Of a stretch of DNA of 6,099 nucleotides, positions 1 to 5,369 are shown in pieces. Every line of letters begins with the position of its first letter. Position 1 is the stretch's first letter. The stretch is from contig DNJI01000028.1 in NCBI GenBank assembly GCA_003489145.1, positions 1 through 6,099 on the forward strand, written 5' to 3'. The notes beneath the pieces were generated by a model that saw nothing but the letters and a program-made list of their open reading frames with translations, made no database searches and was not told the origin of the DNA. Both the position numbers and the translations under genes were made by a program. Source of the stretch: Gammaproteobacteria bacterium. GTDB taxonomy: Bacteria > Pseudomonadota > Gammaproteobacteria > PS1 > Pseudothioglobaceae.

Positions 1-324
1 GAAGGTCAAGATTTTAGAGACAATCATCAAGCATTCGTTGATGCAAACTCAGTTGTATATGGTGCATCAAAAGATGACATGAAAAAGCATGAAAGGTTTA
101 AAGCCAAACAAGCATTTCCGTTTGAATTGATTGCTGATGAAGATGGTGAACTGTGTGAAGTGTTTGGCGTATGGCAGTTAAAAAAATTTATGGGGCGTGA
201 GTATATGGGCATTGTACGCTCAACTTTTATCATCAGCCCCGATGGTGATATCCTTAAATCTTGGGATAAAGTAAGAGTTAAAGGTCATGTTAACGAGGTC
301 TTGGAAGCGCTTCAGTCTCTATGA
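1..324 (+). CDS. bcp: Peroxiredoxin, PrxQ/Bcp family, copy 1 (5'-truncated by window edge)
   Basis: Thiol peroxidase that reduces hydrogen peroxide and organic hydroperoxides in the cytoplasm. The frame is open from base 1, so the gene starts upstream; 107 codons are visible. By alignment with the neighbouring copy the visible part begins three residues after the peroxidatic cysteine, so that cysteine is out of sight. Seen here: the EGQDFRDNH helix start, FELIADEDGELCEVFGVW (family-typical, with a conserved Cys) and GIVRSTFII with the active-site Arg. The loop KKFMGREYMGI keeps the usual Bcp pattern (compare KSFMGKTY in E. coli). Where Bcp enzymes of the E. coli type carry the resolving Cys, five residues after the peroxidatic one, this copy has Gln, so a 1-Cys or partner-resolved mechanism is inferred. 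It lies 37 bp before a second copy with no terminator between them, so the two are probably co-transcribed. An ATG at 79 is internal, not the start. Confidence 0.9.
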   Translation, partial: EGQDFRDNHQAFVDANSVVYGASKDDMKKHERFKAKQAFPFELIADEDGELCEVFGVWQLKKFMGREYMGIVRSTFIISPDGDILKSWDKVRVKGHVNEVLEALQSL

Positions 325-361
325 TAAAATAAAGCTTTTAACAATTTAAATATAGACAGTT

Positions 362-811
362 ATGAGTAAAGTTCAAATGGGCAGAAGCAAAGCAACAAGC
401 AATTTAAGCGTTAGTATTCCTGATGCAGAAGGACGCAATATTGTTCTATATTTCTACCCCAAAGATGCAACATCAGGTTGTACGCTTGAAGGTCAAGATT
501 TTAGAGATAACCACGAAGCATTCGTCAATGCCAATACAGTTGTGTATGGCGTTTCAAAAGACAATATGGCAAGCCATGAAAAATTTAAGGCAAACCAATC
601 ATTCCCATTTGAATTGATTGCTGATGAAGATGGCGCACTATGCGAAGCATTTGGTGTTTGGCAGTTGAAGTCTAGAAATGGCGAAGACAAGATGGGTATT
701 GTGCGCTCAACTTTTATTATTAATCCTAATGGCGATATCTTAAAGTCTTGGGACAAGGTTGCAGTTGGTGGTCATGTTGATGAAGTGTTAGAAGCTGTAC
801 AAGCACTATGA
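362..811 (+). CDS. bcp: Peroxiredoxin, PrxQ/Bcp family, copy 2 (complete)
   Basis: Complete 149-residue thiol peroxidase. The peroxiredoxin signature PxxxTxxC is intact at residues 33-40 (P33, T37, peroxidatic C40), the active-site Arg is R115, and the conserved non-catalytic Cys is C94. Residue 45, where E. coli-type Bcp has its resolving Cys, is Gln, so the oxidised form is probably reduced through another thiol or partner (inference). The N-terminus is about five residues shorter than usual and lacks the common APxF segment. Over the shared 107 residues it differs from copy 1 at about 25 positions (roughly 77% identical by eye). A cluster of these falls in the 104-110 loop, where copy 1 keeps the Bcp consensus and this copy reads SRNGEDK. 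The ATG at 362 is chosen because it gives the full fold, although no good Shine-Dalgarno precedes it. The stop overlaps the ubiG start. Confidence 0.93.
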   Translation: MSKVQMGRSKATSNLSVSIPDAEGRNIVLYFYPKDATSGCTLEGQDFRDNHEAFVNANTVVYGVSKDNMASHEKFKANQSFPFELIADEDGALCEAFGVWQLKSRNGEDKMGIVRSTFIINPNGDILKSWDKVAVGGHVDEVLEAVQAL

Positions 812-1506
812 GCAATGTAGATTTTGATGAGGTTGATAAGTTTGCCGCACTGGCTTCTCGCTGGTGGGATAAAAACTCTGAGTTCAAACCATTACATGAT
901 ATCAATCCGCTGCGTCTAAACTACATCAAAGAGCATTGTGGTGGCTCGTTAAAAGACAAAGCCATTTTAGATGTTGGCTGCGGCGGTGGCATCTTAAGTG
1001 AGTCTATGGCTAACGAAGGCGCTACAGTTACAGGTATTGACATGGCAGAAGCCGGCCTTGAAGTAGCTAAACTACACTTACTTGAGTCGGGTCTTGATGT
1101 GGATTATCAAAAAATCCCTGTAGAAGAATTTGCCGAAAAACACGCCGGTAAATTTGACGTAGTTACCTGTTTGGAAATGTTAGAGCATGTGCCCGATCCA
1201 AGTTCTATTATTAAAGCTTGCGCCAAACTGGTCAAACCCGGTGGTCAGGTATTTTTCTCCACCATTAATCGCAACCCAAAATCTTACTTATTTGCTATTG
1301 TTGGTGCAGAATATATACTCAAACTTTTACCTCAAGGCACGCACGACTGGGATAAATTCATCCAACCCGCTGAGATGGATGAATGGGCAAGACACTCAAA
1401 TTTATCACTAAAAGGTATGATTGGAATGACTTACAATCCTTTTACTAAAGTCTATAAACTAGAAGATGATGTCAGTGTTAACTACCTTTGTCACTACAGC
1501 AATTAG
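808..1506 (+). CDS. ubiG: UbiG, ubiquinone O-methyltransferase
   Basis: SAM-dependent enzyme that performs both O-methylations of ubiquinone synthesis (on the 2-polyprenyl-6-hydroxyphenol and demethylubiquinol intermediates), acting at the inner face of the cytoplasmic membrane. It has 232 residues against 240 in E. coli. The family-specific start FAALASRWWDKNSEFKPLHDINPLR spans residues 12-36. SAM-binding motif I is DVGCGGG at 55-61, followed by the ribose-binding acid near D78. CLEMLEHVPDP (121-131) and KPGGQVFFSTINRN (143-156) are the later methyltransferase motifs. The segment after residue 160 (AEYILKLLPQGTHDWDKFI) matches the UbiG membrane-associating insertion. The start ATG overlaps the TGA of the peroxiredoxin gene (ATGA) and has no clear Shine-Dalgarno, so translation is probably coupled. 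The pairing with peroxiredoxins suggests a link between respiration and peroxide stress; that is inference. The C-terminus (VNYLCHYSN) is complete. Confidence 0.97.
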   Translation: MSNVDFDEVDKFAALASRWWDKNSEFKPLHDINPLRLNYIKEHCGGSLKDKAILDVGCGGGILSESMANEGATVTGIDMAEAGLEVAKLHLLESGLDVDYQKIPVEEFAEKHAGKFDVVTCLEMLEHVPDPSSIIKACAKLVKPGGQVFFSTINRNPKSYLFAIVGAEYILKLLPQGTHDWDKFIQPAEMDEWARHSNLSLKGMIGMTYNPFTKVYKLEDDVSVNYLCHYSN

Positions 1507-1516
1507 TCTTGTGTCA

Positions 1517-1546
1517 AATCTATATTATTGACTTATAATATAGATT
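1517..1546. repeat. Perfect 12-bp inverted repeat behind ubiG
   Basis: The left arm AATCTATATTAT (1517-1528) and right arm ATAATATAGATT (1535-1546) are exact reverse complements around a 6-base centre, TGACTT. The repeat begins 10 bases after the ubiG stop and spans the -35 box and most of the spacer of the promoter of the next gene. Each stem carries a single G-C pair and no T-run follows, so it would make a poor intrinsic terminator. An operator for a dimeric regulator is the better guess, but no regulator is identified. Confidence 0.75.
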
Positions 1547-1556
1547 ATAGTATAAT
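1528..1556 (+). promoter_or_regulatory. Near-consensus sigma-70 promoter
   Basis: The -35 box TTGACT (1528-1533, five of six consensus bases) is separated by exactly 17 bases from a perfect -10 box TATAAT (1551-1556). Transcription would begin about seven bases after the -10 box, near 1562-1565, which coincides with the ATG at 1564 of the exported-protein gene. The predicted mRNA therefore has little or no 5' leader. The -35 box lies at the centre of the inverted repeat at 1517-1546, so a protein bound there would block RNA polymerase. Confidence 0.75.
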
Positions 1557-1563
1557 GCGCATT

Positions 1564-1869
1564 ATGAAAAAAATATTAGCCATCACTCTACTTACCTCAA
1601 CGCTATCAGCGCAAGCATTATCGCCAAATGAAATGTTAGTGGTGGTTGGTGCTGTTAAGTACTACAATGAAAATTGTGCAGGCTTGAACCACAATGGTGT
1701 TAAGCAAATGAACAAAGGCTTAAAAAGATTTAAGATGGATGAAACACCTATACCGATCTTAGAGCAAAATCCGTTGGCGATTTCTGGTTATCAAACCGCT
1801 GTAAAATTTGGCTGCATGGGCACCAAGCGTGAAGCGCATAAAGCAGGTTACGGCGAATATATCAACTAA
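1564..1869 (+). CDS. Small exported protein of unknown function
   Basis: Not recognised as a known family. The 101-residue product begins with a classic Sec signal peptide: MKK, a hydrophobic core ILAITLLTSTL, and a likely signal peptidase I site after A18 (S-A-Q-A). The mature part of about 83 residues is basic and hydrophilic, with exactly two cysteines (C38 and C84) that could form one disulfide in the periplasm. It has no lipobox, no later membrane segment and no haem or metal motif. Aromatic and Gly/Lys-rich stretches (VKYYNENCAGL, KFGCMGTKREAHKAGYGEY) surround the cysteines. The ATG at 1564 is preferred over TTG 1528 and ATG 1555 because it puts MKK at the start of the signal peptide and because the other two lie inside promoter boxes. 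No Shine-Dalgarno is visible, consistent with a leaderless message. The stop lies two bases from the convergent acpS stop. Confidence 0.75.
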   Translation: MKKILAITLLTSTLSAQALSPNEMLVVVGAVKYYNENCAGLNHNGVKQMNKGLKRFKMDETPIPILEQNPLAISGYQTAVKFGCMGTKREAHKAGYGEYIN

Positions 1870-1871
1870 CT

Positions 1872-2294
1872 TTAGAACGTTGTATTGTATTCATCTGAAT
1901 CATTCTGATCCTCAACACCTAATTCCAACACCACAAAAGCCACTGCATTGTATTTTTCATCAGACAAGCTCAAGTGCGCATGTTTAATGTTTTTACCCAA
2001 TAGATATAAACGTAATTTCTCACTAGGAATAAAATACGGCTTACCGCTGTCATTGTTACGTACTGTCAAATCTTGAAAGCTAACAATCTTACCAATGCCT
2101 GTTCCTAACGCTTTGGCAAAAGCCTCTTTTGCAGCAAAACGCTTGGCACAATAGGATGCGCTATCGCCTTTGTTGGCAAACAATAACTGCTCATGTTCAG
2201 ACAAAACCCTTCTAACAAAACCTTCTTTATTTTTGGTGAGTATGTGTTCAACACGTTCAATGTTAATAATATCGGTACCTACGCCGTAGATCAT
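1872..2294 (-). CDS. acpS: AcpS, holo-[acyl-carrier-protein] synthase
   Basis: Transfers 4'-phosphopantetheine from coenzyme A to the serine of apo-acyl carrier protein, activating it for fatty acid synthesis in the cytoplasm. The product has 140 residues against about 126 in E. coli. The N-terminal GVGTDIINIERV holds the Mg-binding D8. AKRFAAKEAFAKALGTG (50-66) is the second signature, with the Mg-binding E57. HLSLSDE (107-113) followed by AVAFVVLE (117-124) forms the usual end of the fold. About 16 further residues, acidic and polar, form a tail not usual for the family. The start overlaps the pdxJ stop (ATGA), and an AGGTG Shine-Dalgarno (2302-2306 on this strand) sits seven bases upstream inside pdxJ. 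It is the last gene of the rnc operon in this window, next to pdxJ as in E. coli. Confidence 0.96.
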   Translation of the reverse strand: MIYGVGTDIINIERVEHILTKNKEGFVRRVLSEHEQLLFANKGDSASYCAKRFAAKEAFAKALGTGIGKIVSFQDLTVRNNDSGKPYFIPSEKLRLYLLGKNIKHAHLSLSDEKYNAVAFVVLELGVEDQNDSDEYNTTF

Positions 2295-2300
2295 GATCTA
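2287..2300. repeat. 14-bp perfect palindrome at the pdxJ/acpS junction
   Basis: TAGATCATGATCTA is identical on both strands and is centred on the ATGA where pdxJ ends and acpS begins. It contains two GATC sites. It may be a chance product of codons at the overlap, but it could also form a short stem covering the acpS start codon. Confidence 0.45.
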
Positions 2301-3016
2301 GCACCTAGCATTAAATCTTTCATCTCTTGTGTTGCTGCTGCAAGACCAATAAATACCGCTCTAGCAATAATGGAATGACCAATATTAAGCTCTACAATCT
2401 CAGGCAACTCAGCGATTGCTATGGTATTTTCCATGGTCAATCCGTGGCCAGCATTCACTTGTAAACCAATCGAATGTGCGTAAGTTGCCATGGCTTTAAT
2501 ACGCTCAAATTCGGCCGCTTGATCATCGCCCATAGCATCGGCATAATGGCCAGTATGAAGTTCAATCACCGGTGCGCCACATTCTTTAGCAGCATCAATT
2601 TGATCTTTTTTTGCATCAATAAAAAGCGATACAATGACTTTTGATTCGGCTAATTGTGAACAAACATCTGTCATTCTTGAGATCTGTCCAGCGACATCTA
2701 GTCCGCCTTCAGTGGTGAGTTCTTCTCGTTTTTCAGGCACTAAGCAACAATCTTGAGGTTTGATTCTTGCAGCAATCAGCACCATCTCATCCGTAGCGGC
2801 CATTTCAAGATTCATCTTGGTTGTTAGCTGATCACGCAAAATCTCAACATCACTGTCTTGAATGTGCCGCCTATCTTCACGTAAATGCAAAGTGATACTG
2901 TCAGCGCCAGATCTTTCACACAGTAAAGCCCCTTCAATGGGTGAAGGGTAGTTTGTGCCTCTGGCCTCTCTAATGGTGGCGATATGATCAATATTAACGC
3001 CTAAAAAAATACTCAT
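2291..3016 (-). CDS. pdxJ: PdxJ, pyridoxine 5'-phosphate synthase
   Basis: Last step of the deoxyxylulose-5-phosphate-dependent vitamin B6 pathway: it condenses 1-deoxy-D-xylulose 5-phosphate with 3-amino-2-oxopropyl phosphate (the PdxA product) to pyridoxine 5'-phosphate. The 241 residues (E. coli 243) form a TIM barrel. Signatures are LGVNIDHIATIREARG (5-20), ITLHLREDRRHI (41-52), NLEMAAT (69-75), ELHTGHYA (152-159), VNAGHGL (187-193) and ELNIGHSII (209-217). Catalytic residues by family comparison are H44, E71 and H191, all present. The gene follows recO after eight bases and overlaps acpS by four, the usual recO-pdxJ-acpS order. A weak GAG lies about nine bases before the ATG. Confidence 0.97.
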   Translation of the reverse strand: MSIFLGVNIDHIATIREARGTNYPSPIEGALLCERSGADSITLHLREDRRHIQDSDVEILRDQLTTKMNLEMAATDEMVLIAARIKPQDCCLVPEKREELTTEGGLDVAGQISRMTDVCSQLAESKVIVSLFIDAKKDQIDAAKECGAPVIELHTGHYADAMGDDQAAEFERIKAMATYAHSIGLQVNAGHGLTMENTIAIAELPEIVELNIGHSIIARAVFIGLAAATQEMKDLMLGARS

Positions 3017-3024
3017 AAATTAAC

Positions 3025-3717
3025 TCAATTTTTGGTAAAAAATAACTCGCGACTTTTTAATGGCTTATTACCCAACAACACATTCAAACGCTGTCGATTT
3101 AAATTACGACAGGCTTTTAATTGCTGCTTGTTGGGTGTTGTATCTAAGCACTCAGATAATAATAAATTTAATAAATTTCCCGATATTTTACCATCGGCTT
3201 GCTGAGAAAACCCAAGCTGAGGCTGATAGCTATAATTTTTATCTGTTTGGATTAAATCACCATCGACATCAACAGCATAATCCAGTCCGTAACCCAATTC
3301 TGACAAGAGATTATTTTCAAAAATTCTTAGTAGCCAATACTGATGTTGCTGATCCGAATCATTCATTTGAGTCACAAACTGCTGATACAACTCAAAAATT
3401 TGAGGATGAGGATCATGCTCATGAATCAATCGTGTAATTAGCTCATTCACATATAGACACAAAATAAGTGCCTCGCCTTTGATTTGCCTAGGCACATCCT
3501 CTACCTCCCAATGGGTGAGTGTTTTAAGCTCACCCTTGCCTGCATAAGAGATACGCAAATGTTGAAACATCTGAATATTGGCTTTTGCTTGACGAACCCC
3601 TCTACCAATTAGACGGATTCTGCCGTGATCCAGGGTTAAAAAATCTAACAACAATGAGTTGTCTTTGTAAGCTCTCCGATGAATCAAAAAAGCGGGTGTT
3701 AGCTCAACTCTAGCCAT
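3025..3717 (-). CDS. recO: RecO, DNA repair and recombination mediator
   Basis: Partner of RecR in the RecFOR pathway; it binds SSB-coated single-stranded DNA and helps load RecA at gaps, and it anneals complementary strands. The 230 residues (E. coli 242) open with the RecO OB-fold: PAFLIHRRAYKDNSLLLDF (8-26), then HGRIRLIGRGVR, and GKGELKTLTHWE where E. coli has GRGEVKTL. The helical part includes LYVNELITRL and LLSELGYGLDY (compare YINELLSRV and LGHLGYGV in E. coli). The C-terminus LGNKPLKSREL matches the E. coli LGGKPLKSREL. The four-cysteine zinc site found in some other RecO proteins is absent, as in E. coli. The ATG at 3717 is preceded by GGGAG, ten bases upstream, inside the 3' arm of a hairpin in the era-recO gap. 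Confidence 0.95.
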   Translation of the reverse strand: MARVELTPAFLIHRRAYKDNSLLLDFLTLDHGRIRLIGRGVRQAKANIQMFQHLRISYAGKGELKTLTHWEVEDVPRQIKGEALILCLYVNELITRLIHEHDPHPQIFELYQQFVTQMNDSDQQHQYWLLRIFENNLLSELGYGLDYAVDVDGDLIQTDKNYSYQPQLGFSQQADGKISGNLLNLLLSECLDTTPNKQQLKACRNLNRQRLNVLLGNKPLKSRELFFTKN

Positions 3718-3727
3718 TTAACAGTTT

Positions 3728-3748
3728 CTCCCAAGCCTTGCTTGGGAG
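3728..3748 (-). promoter_or_regulatory. GC-rich hairpin between era and recO covering the recO Shine-Dalgarno
   Basis: On the coding strand CTCCCAAGC, loop AAG, GCTTGGGAG form a perfect 9-bp stem. The 5' arm begins directly after the era stop codon. The 3' arm ends in GGGAG, the only plausible ribosome-binding site for recO, ten bases from its ATG. The bases that follow (AAACTGTTAA) contain no T-run, so this is not a standard intrinsic terminator. It may gate recO translation, which a ribosome finishing era would open, or it may stabilise or punctuate the mRNA. Confidence 0.7.
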
Positions 3749-4633
3749 TTAATCGTAACCCAGTGAAGCTAAAGCACGCTTATCATCCGACCAACCGGTT
3801 GAAACCTTAACCCATAACTTAAGGAAAACTTTTCTATCTAAAAATCCTTCAATACTTTTGCGCGCCTCTGTTCCAATTATTTTAAGCATCTCGCCTTTGT
3901 TGCCAATCACAATATTTTTTTGCGAAGCTTTATCAACCAATATCCTGGCTGAAATTCTTTGCATTTTTCCGTCTAGCTCATATTGTTCAATCTCAACGGT
4001 TATATCATAAGGTAGCTCATCTTCTAAATGACGCATCAGCTTCTCACGAATAAACTCAGCCACAATGAATTTTTCAGAACGATCAGTAATAAAGTCAGGA
4101 TCAAAAATCATTTCTTGCTCTGGCAAATGTTTGAGAATTAGTTCTCTAAGCGCCTTAGTGTCATTTTTTTTAAATGCTGAGAGCGGAAATAATTCCGTCG
4201 GCTGGTATTTTTGCCCTATTTTTTCTAAGAATGGTAGCACTTCTTGCGCTATTTTTAATTTGTCAATTTTATTAACACATAAAATAACCGGTACATCAAC
4301 TTGGGATACATGCTCTAATACTCGCGCATCCTCTTTGGTCCATTTACCCGTTTCAACCAGCCAAAGAATTATGTCCACATCTTTAATACTTGAACTGGCT
4401 GCTCGATTCATATAAGAGTTAATGGCTTTCTTATTGCCCATGTGAATACCTGGCGTATCCACAAAAACCATTTGATAATTATCACGTGTATCAATCGCAT
4501 GAATGCGATGGCGTGTGGTTTGAGGGCGATGCGAAGTGATGGACAGCTTTTGCCCAATCAACTCGTTAACCAATGTTGACTTGCCCACATTGGGACGCCC
4601 AATAACGGCAATAAAGCCTGACTGAAAACTCAT
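3749..4633 (-). CDS. era: Era, ribosome-assembly GTPase
   Basis: Essential GTPase that binds 16S rRNA near its 3' end during 30S maturation. It has 294 residues (E. coli 301). G1/Walker A is GRPNVGKS at 12-19, the switch I region is RPQTTRHRI (36-44), G3 is DTPG at 59-62, G4 is NKID at 121-124 and G5 is SA at 152-153. The C-terminal KH RNA-binding domain carries the GNKG loop (244-247) in VIGNKGEMLKIIG, followed by the usual LKLWVKV and GWSDD segments. The start overlaps the rnc stop by four bases (ATGA), with no strong Shine-Dalgarno, so coupling to rnc is likely. This fits the conserved rnc-era pair, whose products both act on rRNA. All key motifs are intact. Confidence 0.98.
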   Translation of the reverse strand: MSFQSGFIAVIGRPNVGKSTLVNELIGQKLSITSHRPQTTRHRIHAIDTRDNYQMVFVDTPGIHMGNKKAINSYMNRAASSSIKDVDIILWLVETGKWTKEDARVLEHVSQVDVPVILCVNKIDKLKIAQEVLPFLEKIGQKYQPTELFPLSAFKKNDTKALRELILKHLPEQEMIFDPDFITDRSEKFIVAEFIREKLMRHLEDELPYDITVEIEQYELDGKMQRISARILVDKASQKNIVIGNKGEMLKIIGTEARKSIEGFLDRKVFLKLWVKVSTGWSDDKRALASLGYD

Positions 4634-5295
4634 AAGCTTGTTAATTTATCTAATAAAATTTGAGCACACAACTGCTCTGCTCTTTTAATGCTTTTAGCAG
4701 ATTGTTCAATTTGCATAGCTTGGTCTTGCAAAGAGCAGTTCACGGTAAACACGGCATTATGGTCCTTGCCAACGGTTTTAACTAATTCGTATTTTGGCAA
4801 TGTGTTACTGCGCTTTTGCAAGTACTCTTGTAATTTTGTTTTAGGATCCTTAAGGGAATCGTTCGGATTAATATCATCTAGTAAGTCATGGTATAAATCT
4901 AAAATAACGGTATTAACTGTTTCAAAATCTGAATCTAAAAGCACGGCGCCAAAAATCGCCTCAACTGCGTCTGCCTGTATTGATTCACGCTTAAATCCAC
5001 CACTTTTCAATTCGCCAGAACCTAAAATAAGTATGTCGGATAATTCAAGTTTTCCAGCAAGTTGTGCCAATGTTTGCCCTCTAACTAGGTGAGATCGTAA
5101 ACGAGATAACTTACCTTCATCAACATGATCAAAGCGTTTATAAAGCTCACGAGAAATCACCACCCCTAAAATACTATCCCCTAAAAACTCTAAACGTTCG
5201 TTGTTGTTGCTCCCCATAGAGCGATGCGTGAGCGCTAACTTTAATAAAGCAGCATCTTTAAATTGATAATTAATTTTTTGCTGTAATTTATTCAT
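4630..5295 (-). CDS. rnc: RNase III, double-stranded RNA endonuclease
   Basis: Cleaves double-stranded RNA, including the long stems that release 16S and 23S rRNA precursors and structured mRNA leaders. It has 221 residues (E. coli 226). The family signature NERLEFLGDS lies at 32-41, and catalytic acids by comparison are E36, D40, D109 and E112 (the last two in QADAVEAIFGA). A C-terminal double-stranded RNA-binding domain runs from about 150 (DPKTKLQEYLQKR) to 218. The ATG at 5295 matches the family start (MNKLQQKINYQF). It is the first gene of the minus-strand operon; lepB, which precedes rnc in E. coli, is not present, and a divergent cas6 begins 74 bp away. No clear stem for RNase III autocleavage is visible in the short leader. 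Confidence 0.98.
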   Translation of the reverse strand: MNKLQQKINYQFKDAALLKLALTHRSMGSNNNERLEFLGDSILGVVISRELYKRFDHVDEGKLSRLRSHLVRGQTLAQLAGKLELSDILILGSGELKSGGFKRESIQADAVEAIFGAVLLDSDFETVNTVILDLYHDLLDDINPNDSLKDPKTKLQEYLQKRSNTLPKYELVKTVGKDHNAVFTVNCSLQDQAMQIEQSAKSIKRAEQLCAQILLDKLTSL

Positions 5296-5327
5296 TACTT
5301 TGTATTGGGTTTTGATGCATTTAATGT

Positions 5328-5352
5328 GTTTATAATTAGCGCTATTATAAAC
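5328..5352. promoter_or_regulatory. Symmetric divergent promoter element between rnc and cas6
   Basis: GTTTATAA (5328-5335) and TTATAAAC (5345-5352) are exact inverted repeats around nine bases that contain the palindrome TAGCGCTA. The symmetry creates a perfect TATAAT on each strand: 5331-5336 facing cas6 and 5349-5344 facing rnc. Transcripts would start near 5343 and 5337, giving leaders of roughly 27 and 42 bases. Neither -10 has a good -35 at normal spacing, so promoter activity is a guess. The two overlapping -10 boxes would make expression of the two genes mutually exclusive or jointly controlled by one bound protein. Confidence 0.45.
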
Positions 5353-5369
5353 CTAAACCAATAATTCTC

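Noticed and set aside
1517..1546. Intrinsic terminator for ubiG
   Set aside because: The stem is almost all A-T and lacks a trailing T-run, and it overlaps a strong promoter, so an operator fits better.
1528..1563. Longer start (TTG 1528 or ATG 1555) for the small exported protein
   Set aside because: The extra residues would push the signal peptide inward, and both codons fall in the promoter -35 or -10 region. The ATG at 1564 gives a normal MKK signal start.
3060..3437. 125-codon open frame on the plus strand antisense to recO
   Set aside because: It lies wholly opposite a clearly conserved recO and has no recognisable domain; it is a shadow of the real frame.
4688..5092. 134-codon open frame antisense to rnc, and a similar 116-codon frame at 4065-4415 antisense to era
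   Set aside because: Both lie opposite strongly conserved enzymes, and their Ser/Leu/Cys-rich translations are typical of antisense artefacts.
5296..5337. RNase III autoregulatory stem in the rnc leader, as in E. coli
   Set aside because: The short AT-rich leader shows only trivial pairing (for example around ATGCAT), with no stem long enough for RNase III.
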